DNA from: Desulfobacula sp.
Lineage (GTDB): Bacteria; Desulfobacterota; Desulfobacteria; Desulfobacterales; Desulfobacteraceae
Assembly (NCBI RefSeq): GCF_021107415.1
Contig: NZ_JAIOSW010000086.1
Coordinates: 1-10,583 of the forward strand
DNA: 10,583 bases
Reading direction: 5' to 3'
The notes under the pieces: model-generated
The model's database searches: none
What the model was told of the DNA's origin: nothing
Seen by the model: only the letters and a program-made list of their open reading frames with translations
Translations under genes and position numbers: made by a program
Part shown: in pieces, positions 1-6,293 of the stretch
Layout of the letters: every line of letters begins with the position of its first letter
Numbering within the stretch: position 1 is the first letter of the stretch

Positions 1-1
1 A

Positions 2-196
2 GATGCAGAAAAATATTTCAAGGATATGGTTTTCAAAACAAAGATACCGCGGAATGTAAAGCTTGGAGAGGCGCCAAGCTATCGATTGCCGGTGATTTTA
101 TATGATAAACACTCACAAGGATCAAAAAGCTATATTGCTTTTGCAAGGGAACTTTTAACCCGGAGATCATACGTAACCCGGAGGTCACACGTATAA
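2..196 (+). CDS. parA: ParA/Soj chromosome-partitioning ATPase, C-terminal end (5' truncated by window)
   Basis: The open frame from the window edge encodes the last 64 residues of a ParA/Soj-type Walker ATPase. ParA uses ATP-dependent DNA binding to move ParB-parS complexes during chromosome segregation. The family signature near the C-terminus is clear: IPRNVKLGEAPSYRLPV, then ILYDKHSQGSKSYIAFAREL. The Walker A motif lies outside the window. The natural family end is about at AREL(L). Here it is followed by an unusual tail of two 6-residue repeats, TRRSYV and TRRSHV, encoded by a tandem 18-bp repeat (158-175 and 176-193), with the stop at 194-196. The gene ends 2 bp before parB, the usual parA-parB order. 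Identification is confident; whether the tail matters to function is unknown. Confidence 0.92.
   Translation, partial: DAEKYFKDMVFKTKIPRNVKLGEAPSYRLPVILYDKHSQGSKSYIAFARELLTRRSYVTRRSHV
158..193 (+). repeat. Two tandem 18-bp repeat units inside the parA 3' end
   Basis: Unit 1 (158-175, acccggagatcatacgta) and unit 2 (176-193, acccggaggtcacacgta) differ at two positions. Unit 2 is the reverse complement of the unit at 2775-2792 with two mismatches, so both belong to one dispersed family. Because 18 is a multiple of three, the repeat adds TRRS(Y/H)V twice to ParA. The second copy also carries the GGAGG at 180-184, the best Shine-Dalgarno-like sequence upstream of parB. Confidence 0.85.
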
Positions 197-198
197 AA

Positions 199-1068
199 AT
201 GACAAAAAAGAAAAAGAAAAATACCGGGCTGGGACGAGGACTCTCAGCACTGATCCCTGATTTTGAAACCCCGGAGAGCAGTTCTGATTTTTTCATGTGT
301 CCCATTGGGGATATTGCACCCAACAGGTATCAGCCCAGAATTGTATTCAGCCGGGAAGAGCTTGACAGGCTAAGGGACTCCATTGCACAGCAGGGTATTT
401 TACAACCTTTATTGGTAAGGCAACTTGATGATTCCTATGAATTGATAGCTGGAGAGAGAAGGCTTCGTGCTGCCAGGGAAACCAACTTGACCCATGTGCC
501 GGTGTTTGTAAAAGATTTGACCGATGAACAGGTGCTGGAAGTTTCCATTATTGAGAATATTCAAAGGGAGAATCTAAACGTTCTTGAAGAAGCAGAGGCC
601 TATCACCGGTTGATCAAGGAATTTCACTATACCCAGGAAAAAGTGGCAAAAAAGATAGGAAAGAACCGTTCTACCATTGCCAACCTGCTTCGTCTTCGAA
701 GCCTTCCCCAGGAGATTAAAGACAGCCTGCTGGCTGAAAAAATATCCATGGGGCATGCAAGAGCCCTTTTAGGAGCAGGTTCTCAAGAAAACCAGATCTA
801 TCTTTTTAAAATAGTTTGTAAAAGGCAATTGTCTGTAAGGCAAACGGAAAAGCTTGTCAACCAGGTCAAAAAAGAACCCCAGAAATTGCAAAAAAAGATG
901 TCGGAGGCAGAAAAACAATTTCTTGAGGAAACCTGTTCAATCCTTTCCAGTCGAATCAAATCAAAAGTCAGGATTAAAAAGAACGGGGATAAAGGTAAAA
1001 TAGAGATTAATTTTAAATCAAAAACAGAGTTTCAAACCCTGATCAATTTTTTGACTAATCTTTCATGA
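199..1068 (+). CDS. parB: ParB/Spo0J-family chromosome-partitioning protein
   Basis: This 289-residue protein is of typical ParB length. ParB binds parS sites, loads as a CTP-dependent clamp and is moved by ParA. Visible in order: a lysine-rich start followed by GLGRGLSAL (10-18), the usual ParB N-terminal motif; the ParB/Srx CTP-binding domain with NRYQPR (42-47), GERRLRAA (85-92, the arginine-rich CTPase motif) and ENIQREN (119-125); a helix-turn-helix around TQEKVAKKIGKNRSTIANLL (145-164) followed by ISMGHARALL (182-191); and a basic C-terminal dimerisation region. The ATG at 199 gives the expected N-terminus. Its only SD-like sequence, GGAGG at 180-184, is 14 nt away, so translation may partly depend on coupling to parA. 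No canonical parS (TGTTTCACGTGAAACA) was seen in the window. The stop overlaps the next gene by 4 bp (ATGA). Confidence 0.95.
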   Translation: MTKKKKKNTGLGRGLSALIPDFETPESSSDFFMCPIGDIAPNRYQPRIVFSREELDRLRDSIAQQGILQPLLVRQLDDSYELIAGERRLRAARETNLTHVPVFVKDLTDEQVLEVSIIENIQRENLNVLEEAEAYHRLIKEFHYTQEKVAKKIGKNRSTIANLLRLRSLPQEIKDSLLAEKISMGHARALLGAGSQENQIYLFKIVCKRQLSVRQTEKLVNQVKKEPQKLQKKMSEAEKQFLEETCSILSSRIKSKVRIKKNGDKGKIEINFKSKTEFQTLINFLTNLS

Positions 1069-2783
1069 AGATAGTTGTTGCGAAAACTGCTGGATTTTGT
1101 ATGGGAGTCCGGCGTGCCGTGGATATGGTGTTGGATGCATCCAATTTGTCTTCCGATCCGATTTATACCTATGGCCCTCTGATCCATAATCCTCAGGTTC
1201 TGGCGATGCTTGAAGAAAAAAAGATTTTCAGGATTGATAAAATTCCTGAAAAAGGAATCGGTGTTGTCTTAATCCGGGCTCACGGGGTTCCGCCGGAGGA
1301 TGAAAAAGCGCTTAAAGATGCCGGTTTTACAGTGATTAATGCGACGTGTCCCAGGGTGGTAAGGGTCCAGGTGATTATTAATAAATATGCCAAAAAAGGG
1401 TATTCAACCATTATCATCGGGGATGAGAAACACCCGGAAGTCATAGGCCTCTTGGGATATGCCGAGGGAAAAGGGCATACCGTCACAACCATGGCCCAGC
1501 TTTGTGCTTTGCCTGGGTTTGAAAATGCTGTTGTGGTTGCTCAAACCACTCAGGATACAGCTTTTTATGATGAAATAAAGGCATGGTGTAAAATCAATGC
1601 ACCTCATTATCAGATATTTGATACCATTTGTGGGTCCACTGAAAGACGTCAGACTGAAATTCGGGAATTGGCCAAAGTGAATGATGCTGTAATTGTTGTG
1701 GGTGGAAAACAGAGTGGAAATACAAAACGCTTGGCCCAGATAGCGTCCGGGACTGGGAAACCGGCAGTCCATATTGAGGATGTTTCCCAAATGAATTATG
1801 ACAAATTATCATCGGCCAAATCTATTGTGATAACAGCCGGGGCCTCTACACCAAACTGGATCATTAATGATGCATATGCTCAAATCCAAAGCAATCTTCA
1901 CCGTCAGCATCCTGTCAAAACGTTTTTATTTTTAATCCGTGATTTTTTATTGAAAACAAATATAATGGCCGCAGCAGGCGCAGGTTTTCTGACTTACGCG
2001 TGTTCCATGCTTCAAGGGATTTCTAAAGACTTGAAGCATGCTTTGATTGCCATGCTTTATGTCCTTTCAATGCAGATACTCAATAATTTATTCACCATAA
2101 AGTCTGATAAATACAATCATCCCCAAAGAGCACTCTTTTATAAAAAGAATCGAATGTATCTGTGTGTTCTTGCTGTTTTGTCGGGTGCAGCAGGTCTTTA
2201 CCTGAGTTTTATCACAGGGGTGGTGTCTTTTTTTATTCTGCTTGTCATGACCCTTTTGGGATTGTCATACAATATAAAAATTATTCCTTTAATTTCAAAA
2301 AAAGGGCAAATTGCCCGCATAAAAGATATCCCCGGTTCAAAAACTGTTCTGATTACCATTGCATGGGGCACAGTGACCTGCCTTTTGCCGGCCGTTGCGA
2401 ATCAAAGTGATTTATTGTCTGTTGCAGTGGTGTTCTTATTTGCTGTGGGTTTGGTGTTTGCAAGGACTGCCTTTTTTGACATCCTTGCTATTCAGGGTGA
2501 CAGAATCACCGGAAAAGAAACCCTTCCCATCCTTTTAGGAGAAAAGGCAAGTTTTACAATTATACAATATGTTTTAATTGCTGATATGTGTATTATTCTT
2601 TTGACATATTTTACTGATTTATTGGTAAACAATGCTTTCTTGCTTGCTTTCATACCCTTTATTATGCTTTTATTAATAAAGTTTTTTAAAAAAAATAGCC
2701 TTATATCAAGTGTGCATCGGGAATTTGTGATTGAATTTTCATTTCTTGCCGCCGGGTTGTTAGCATCTGTAATTTACGTGTGA
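1065..2783 (+). CDS. ispH: IspH (HMBPP reductase) fused to a UbiA-like prenyltransferase domain
   Basis: The protein has 572 residues, against about 310 for stand-alone IspH. Residues 1-280 are IspH, which reduces HMBPP to IPP and DMAPP in the last MEP-pathway step using a 4Fe-4S cluster. The three cluster cysteines are Cys12 (FCMG), Cys95 (NATCP) and Cys189 (DTICGST). Substrate and catalytic motifs His41, RAHG (71-74), HPEV (123-126, catalytic Glu125), TTQD (161-164), SGNT (217-220) and GAST (259-262) are also present. Residues 285-572 form a membrane domain with several hydrophobic helices, resembling UbiA prenyltransferases: an NNLFTIKSD-YNHPQR motif at 350-365 and D-ILAIQGDRITGKETLP from 462. 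The first Asp-rich motif is degenerate, with Asp replaced by Asn351 and Thr354; Asp358 is kept. The IspH half looks fully active; the acceptor of the UbiA half is unknown. The ATG overlaps the parB stop and has no clear SD, which suggests translational coupling. Confidence 0.93.
   Translation: MKIVVAKTAGFCMGVRRAVDMVLDASNLSSDPIYTYGPLIHNPQVLAMLEEKKIFRIDKIPEKGIGVVLIRAHGVPPEDEKALKDAGFTVINATCPRVVRVQVIINKYAKKGYSTIIIGDEKHPEVIGLLGYAEGKGHTVTTMAQLCALPGFENAVVVAQTTQDTAFYDEIKAWCKINAPHYQIFDTICGSTERRQTEIRELAKVNDAVIVVGGKQSGNTKRLAQIASGTGKPAVHIEDVSQMNYDKLSSAKSIVITAGASTPNWIINDAYAQIQSNLHRQHPVKTFLFLIRDFLLKTNIMAAAGAGFLTYACSMLQGISKDLKHALIAMLYVLSMQILNNLFTIKSDKYNHPQRALFYKKNRMYLCVLAVLSGAAGLYLSFITGVVSFFILLVMTLLGLSYNIKIIPLISKKGQIARIKDIPGSKTVLITIAWGTVTCLLPAVANQSDLLSVAVVFLFAVGLVFARTAFFDILAIQGDRITGKETLPILLGEKASFTIIQYVLIADMCIILLTYFTDLLVNNAFLLAFIPFIMLLLIKFFKKNSLISSVHREFVIEFSFLAAGLLASVIYV
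2006..2040. repeat. Perfect 11-bp inverted repeat inside the fusion gene
   Basis: CATGCTTCAAG at 2006-2016 and its exact complement CTTGAAGCATG at 2030-2040 are separated by 13 nt. It lies in codons just after the IspH to UbiA junction. It could form an RNA hairpin in the message or be a coincidence of codon choice. Confidence 0.6.
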
Positions 2784-2805
2784 CCTTCAGGTCACACGCA
2801 GGTTA
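2775..2805 (+). repeat. Palindromic member of the 18-bp repeat family at the ispH-ubiA stop codon
   Basis: Positions 2775-2792 (tacgtgtgaccttcaggt) are one complete unit. Together with the following bases they form a 22-bp palindrome at 2777-2798: CGTGTGACCT, loop TC, AGGTCACACG. The TGA stop of the fusion gene (2781-2783) lies inside the left arm. The reverse complement of 2788-2805 matches 4988-5005, after fapA, at 16 of 18 positions. The hairpin has no following U-run, so it is not a classical intrinsic terminator, though it could protect the 3' end or slow RNases. Confidence 0.8.
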
Positions 2806-2824
2806 ATTCTCATATGGAGAGGTT

Positions 2825-4990
2825 ATGGCAATAGATAATAGTAGAAAACCAAAGATTCCGTTTATCGGCCTTTTGGCTGTTAAAAATCTTCTTGTCACCA
2901 AAGAAGATCTTCAAAAGGGGATGTCCCAGTGTTCAGGTGCAGGTAATATAGATCTGGCCTTAAAAGAATATTTTTTGTCCAATGAGTTGGTTTCTTCCCA
3001 TAATATGGAAAGGCTTTTGCGGGCAGCAAAAGCCCTTGAGATGAGGCAAAAAGAATTCAAATTCGGTACCATCGCCGTACGGAAAGGATTTATTAATCAA
3101 AGTGTTTTAAAGCTGGCTCTGGAAGAACAGGAAGATGCTATAAAGGCCAAAAAAAATTTTCGTCTTGTTGGTGATATCCTTGTGGAAGCCGGTATGCTGA
3201 CCCAAAAACAACGAGACTATATCCTCAAATTGCAAAAAAGGGTCAGACAGGAAGTCAAAAAAGTATCCCGGGAAAAAGTAAATAAAACGCTTTCGGATGA
3301 TAAAGAAAATATTGCTAAAGACACGGAAACTCCGGCATTGGACAACTCTGCTGAAAATTTATCTGAAAAACAAGAAGATAAAAGTGTTTTGCTTGAGCCC
3401 GAGATCATTGCCGGTGGGATCAAACTTGAAATTTCTAAAGACTTTATGGGGGCATTTTTATCCAAAACAGATTATTTCGACAATAACATTACGCTGACGG
3501 AAACCAAGGAAGCCCTGTTGGATAAAGGCATCGTGTTGGGAATAGTCGTCGATGAAATGATTGAAGGATTTATTAATTCCAGCGGGTTTAAGACAAAATC
3601 TTTCAGGGTCGCCAAGGGTGTTTCACCCATTCAGGGTAAAGATTCAAAAGTGGAATTTTTCTTTAATACTGATTACTTGAAAGCCGGTGGTCTGACAAAG
3701 GATGGTGCCATTGATTTTAAAGACCGGGGTGAGATTCCATATGTTGAAGAAGGGACGGTGCTGGCAGAAAAAATTCCCATGGTAGAGTCACGAAACGGCC
3801 GGAATATCTATGGGGATGAAATTGAAACCATTCCCGGGACAGACATCGCTATAAAATATGGAAAAGGTGCAAAACTTTCCGAGGACGGTTTTAAAGTGCT
3901 TGCCGCTGTTAAAGGGTTCCCAAAATATGCCTTGTCCGGTCATGTTTTTGTTCATCAAGAGTATGTCACTGAAGGTGATGTAGATTATGAAACCGGTCAT
4001 ATCGATTATGACGGCAATATTAGTATTAAGGGACGGATTAAATCCGGTTTTAAAGTAAAAGGCAATGATGTCGCCGCTATTGAACTGGATGGGGGCATTG
4101 TAACAGCGGATGGAGACGTAAAAATTGCCGGCGGGATTAATGAAGGTAAAATTTATGCCCGGGGTAATGTCTATGCAAAATTTATCCATAAGTCGGAAGT
4201 GATCTGCATGGGTAATGTGATTGTTGAAAAAGAGATCGTTGATGCCGGTATTGAATGTTCAGGGAGTTGTGTTGTTGAAAACGGAAAACTTATATCCTCA
4301 AGGATAACGGCAAAAATGGGGGTTAAAGCTCGAAATATTGGTACTGAGAAGGCTGGCCCCAATGTCATAAAAGTCGGACATGATGCTTTTACTGAAAAAG
4401 AGCTGGAAAAAAACAGGGAGCAGGTAGACGGGCTGAATAAGCAAATTGCACATCACGAGAAAAAGAAAGAAAATCTTAAAGAAGAAAATCTGGACCTTCA
4501 AAAACAAATCACAGAGCTTGCCCATGTTCAAGACAGATCCCAACTGGAAGAAAAGCAAATTAATTCAAATATTTCTTCAATGGAAAACACTGTAGCAAAT
4601 TCAGAAATCATCCAAGAATCAAAAATGAAAATAGAACAATTGAAAATAGATGCTCAAGAAGCTGAAAAGAACCTGGATGTCTGTTTTGATGAAAGTGAAA
4701 AGATTGAAGGAATAATGGGAAAAGAGGACAAAGAAATTAAAGTGCTGGAAGAAAGACGTGATAATTTTCTGGAAGAAAGAACCAATCTTATTGTGTGGGC
4801 AAAAGACAATCCGGGAAAACCTGTTGTAATTGTTGAAGGGGCGATGCTGACTGAAACCGTTATATTTGGCCAACACAGCGAAAAACGTGTGACCGAATTG
4901 ATACGGCATGCAAAGATTATGGAAGTCCTATGCACATCTGATGATGGTCGGAGCCTGAATATCTATGAAATGCAGGTCGGAAACCTTTAA
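2825..4990 (+). CDS. DUF342/FapA-family protein with N-terminal helical repeats and a long coiled coil
   Basis: This 721-residue cytoplasmic protein (no signal peptide or membrane segment) has three parts. Residues 10-140 hold two related helical units containing phrases such as FGTIAVRKGFINQSVLKLAL and VGDILVEAGMLTQKQ, in the style of the GspE/PilB/MshE N-terminal domain; the assignment is by eye. Residues 150-190 are a low-complexity, charged linker. Residues 200-520 are a FapA (DUF342) core ending in a beta-helix-like series of glycine-rich repeats: GHIDYDGNISIKGRIKSGF (391-409), DGDVKIAGGI (429-438), ARGNVYAKFI (445-454), GNVIVEKEI (463-471). A charged coiled coil (about 523-655) and a short beta-rich end follow. 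FapA proteins are linked to flagellar assembly and polar placement in vibrios; the role here is unproven and no flagellar gene is nearby. The SD GGAG (2816-2819) precedes the ATG at 2825. Confidence 0.85.
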   Translation: MAIDNSRKPKIPFIGLLAVKNLLVTKEDLQKGMSQCSGAGNIDLALKEYFLSNELVSSHNMERLLRAAKALEMRQKEFKFGTIAVRKGFINQSVLKLALEEQEDAIKAKKNFRLVGDILVEAGMLTQKQRDYILKLQKRVRQEVKKVSREKVNKTLSDDKENIAKDTETPALDNSAENLSEKQEDKSVLLEPEIIAGGIKLEISKDFMGAFLSKTDYFDNNITLTETKEALLDKGIVLGIVVDEMIEGFINSSGFKTKSFRVAKGVSPIQGKDSKVEFFFNTDYLKAGGLTKDGAIDFKDRGEIPYVEEGTVLAEKIPMVESRNGRNIYGDEIETIPGTDIAIKYGKGAKLSEDGFKVLAAVKGFPKYALSGHVFVHQEYVTEGDVDYETGHIDYDGNISIKGRIKSGFKVKGNDVAAIELDGGIVTADGDVKIAGGINEGKIYARGNVYAKFIHKSEVICMGNVIVEKEIVDAGIECSGSCVVENGKLISSRITAKMGVKARNIGTEKAGPNVIKVGHDAFTEKELEKNREQVDGLNKQIAHHEKKKENLKEENLDLQKQITELAHVQDRSQLEEKQINSNISSMENTVANSEIIQESKMKIEQLKIDAQEAEKNLDVCFDESEKIEGIMGKEDKEIKVLEERRDNFLEERTNLIVWAKDNPGKPVVIVEGAMLTETVIFGQHSEKRVTELIRHAKIMEVLCTSDDGRSLNIYEMQVGNL

Positions 4991-5043
4991 CCTGCTTGTG
5001 ACCTTCAGGTTACTTGTGACCTTCAGGTTACTTGTGACCTTCA
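4988..5043 (+). repeat. Tandem 18-bp repeat array after fapA (2.7 units)
   Basis: Units at 4995-5012 and 5013-5030 are identical (cttgtgaccttcaggtta), followed by a partial unit at 5031-5043 (cttgtgacctTCA). The fapA stop codon TAA (4988-4990) begins a junction sequence, taacctgcttgtgacct, that also occurs inverted at 2788-2805. Each full unit can fold as a short hairpin (GTGACCT/AGGTTAC, one G-U pair). No U-run follows. Confidence 0.9.
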
Positions 5044-5075
5044 TATGTAAAAACAAGCTTTTTGTTGGAAATTTT

Positions 5076-5231
5076 TTATAAATCATCGAGAGGGCTTGCC
5101 ACACCATGTCCTCCCTGCTGTAAAATATGGGTATAGATCATGGTGGTGGAAACATCATTATGTCCCAACAATGCTTGAATAGTACGGATATCGGTGCCTC
5201 TCTCAAGAAGATGCGTAGCAAAGCTATGCCG
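5076..5231 (-). pseudogene. C-terminal remnant of an integron-integrase-like tyrosine recombinase
   Basis: The minus strand encodes 51 residues and a stop. It starts at the RHSFATHLL catalytic box, runs through [20 protein letters not shown], and contains the nucleophile tyrosine in MIYTHIL. It ends with GVASPLDDL, an ending typical of IntI-type integron integrases. Box II Arg-His, the GHND histidine and the Tyr are intact. Everything upstream of the Arg-His box, including the first catalytic Arg, is missing, and the sequence changes abruptly into the ATTATGC-containing segment at about 5231. The enzyme is therefore dead. No convincing attC or attI site was seen beside it. The exact break could be several codons further upstream. 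Confidence 0.8.
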
Positions 5232-5282
5232 ATTATGCTCTGCTGAACATAACAGGCATTATGCTCAGTTCCGGATTATGCG
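5231..5282. repeat. Three ATTATGC motifs at an element boundary
   Basis: ATTATGC occurs at 5232-5238, 5258-5264 and 5275-5281, spaced 26 and 17 bp apart. The wider forms are gattatgctc, cattatgctc and ggattatgcg. The motifs sit exactly where the integrase remnant loses homology, so they probably mark the end of an inserted element. Related motifs with one 17-bp spacing occur near 10271-10365 beside another recombinase. Confidence 0.55.
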
Positions 5283-5427
5283 AAATCCCTAAACAAATGT
5301 ATCCTTCTAAGAAATTATTTTTTTCAAATTGTTTTAAATTAGTGCAAAAAACTTCATAATTATGTATTGAACCAAATTCTTTTTTATTTAAATAAATTTC
5401 AATTTTAGCAATATCCAAGTCAGACAT
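5233..5427 (-). CDS. Small hypothetical protein, probably a truncated immunity-like gene
   Basis: A 64-residue frame starts with ATG at 5427-5425, just 5 bp after the stop of the fragment at 5433-5531. It reads [19 protein letters not shown] at the start and looks like a soluble alpha/beta protein to about residue 50 ([11 protein letters not shown]). Its last residues ([13 protein letters not shown]) fall in the ATTATGC boundary sequence, so the native C-terminus has probably been replaced. I do not recognise the family. The position directly behind a C-terminal protein fragment, on the same strand, is that of an immunity gene behind a polymorphic toxin; this is inference only. Confidence 0.35.
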   Translation of the reverse strand: MSDLDIAKIEIYLNKKEFGSIHNYEVFCTNLKQFEKNNFLEGYICLGISHNPELSIMPVMFSRA

Positions 5428-5432
5428 ACTAA

Positions 5433-5531
5433 TTATTTTTTACCCCACTGAGCAAACCATTTACCAGCTTGTTTCCCAAAATCTTTGAGAATAGTTTCAT
5501 ATTCTTTTTCTATTAAATCCCAATGTTTTTC
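5433..5531 (-). pseudogene. C-terminal remnant of an unknown protein, possibly a toxin tail
   Basis: The minus strand stays open from about 5531 to the stop at 5435-5433 and encodes HWDLIEKEYETILKDFGKQ followed by AGKWFAQWGKK. A stop codon (complement of 5532-5534) lies just upstream and there is no start codon, so this is the last part of a longer gene cut off by the transposase fragment on its right. An HWDL phrase near the end followed by a basic tail and a tightly linked downstream gene resembles C-terminal toxin domains, but no family could be named. Confidence 0.4.
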
Positions 5532-5536
5532 TCATT

Positions 5537-6109
5537 GCCTTTATTTTTAACAATGATTTTGTTGGCAACCGTTTTCAATTCTTTGCCGATGGCCATAAAA
5601 TTTTGAACAACACTATCCTCAAATGCTTCGATTGGTATGCAAATATTGGAATTATTCTTGATTGGTATCATTTGCAAAAGAAGTGTAAAGAGCAGTTAAG
5701 TATGGCAATGAAAGGCAGGATTATTCGAAATCAAGTTTTAGATAAGCTTATGCCGTTGTTATGGCATGGATTGACACAGCAGGGAATTGAACTTCTAAAG
5801 CAAACATCTTCGGATTTAGTAAAGAATGTTGACGTAATGCAAAAGCTTATCGGTTATCTTGAACGTAATACTTCTATTATTCCGTGTTATGCAACTAGAA
5901 AAGAATTGGGACTTTGCAATTCAAGTGCTATTGGGGAGAAAATGAATGATCTCGTGGTAGCTGAACGTCAGAAGCATAATGGTATGAGTTGGTCTAAAAA
6001 TGGTTCTGTAGCACTTGCTTCAATAACTGTGAATTATGACTATGAATTTTTTAAATTTTTTTTTATTGCTTTCTTGACAAAAAGCATTTACTTATTATTA
6101 AAAGCATAG
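5537..6109 (+). pseudogene. DDE transposase fragment, ISKra4/ISLre2-like
   Basis: This frame encodes the C-terminal part of a transposase. It is open well upstream of any start codon: FFADGHKIL is followed by CFDWYANIGIILDWYHLQKK. A full DDE set is visible: Asp in FADG (codon 5588-5590), Asp in ILDWYH (5660-5662) and Glu in AIGEKMND (5936-5938). The phrase RQKHNGMSWSKNGSVAL resembles the conserved end of ISKra4 and ISLre2 (UPF0236) transposases. The N-terminal half is absent. After ALASI the sequence turns AT-rich and phenylalanine-rich (EFFKFFFIAFL), unlike a normal ending, so the 3' end is probably also damaged. Family assignment is by eye and uncertain; that it is a transposase remnant is fairly secure. 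Confidence 0.7.
6074..6101 (+). promoter_or_regulatory. Candidate sigma-70 promoter
   Basis: TTGACA at 6074-6079 is a perfect -35 match. TATTAA at 6096-6101 is a 4-of-6 -10 match at 16-bp spacing. It lies about 190 bp upstream of the binding-protein gene in AT-rich DNA left at the end of the transposase fragment, and could drive that gene. In AT-rich sequence such matches arise easily. Confidence 0.3.
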
Positions 6110-6274
6110 TTAGCTAATAAGGATGAAGGCTTTGATGGAAAGGTTTCATTTTATGCTTTGGGTCATGGACAAAATAAATCGGACATTTCATTATTTCTGC
6201 CGTTGGAGAACGGTGACGTTAGATTTTCGAAAGGAAAAGTTATTTCATCCACATTTCTTTTAATTTTGATGTAA
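6110..6274 (+). pseudogene. Unrecognised coding-like stretch without a start
   Basis: In the same frame as the transposase fragment but beyond its stop, the DNA reads 54 codons, including GFDGKVSFYALGHGQNKSD and ISLFLPLENGDVRFSKGK, before TAA at 6272-6274. The first part looks like real protein with balanced composition, but there is no good start codon and no family match I can name. It may be the 3' end of a gene disrupted by the transposon, or chance. It ends 19 bp before the next gene, so it would have been that gene's original upstream neighbour. Confidence 0.25.
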
Positions 6275-6293
6275 AGCAAAAAGGAGAAAGAAA

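Noticed and set aside
2777..2798. 22-bp palindrome as a parS centromere site for the nearby ParB
   Set aside because: CGTGTGACCTTCAGGTCACACG does not resemble the conserved TGTTTCACGTGAAACA, and it belongs to a repeat family placed at gene ends.
4995..5043. Tandem 18-bp units as a CRISPR array
   Set aside because: Units are directly adjacent with no variable spacers and are too short for CRISPR repeats; no cas genes are present.
5237..5540. attC recombination sites of an integron cassette array beside the IntI-like remnant
   Set aside because: No pair of inverted RYYYAAC/GTTRRRY core sites with internal symmetry was found by eye.
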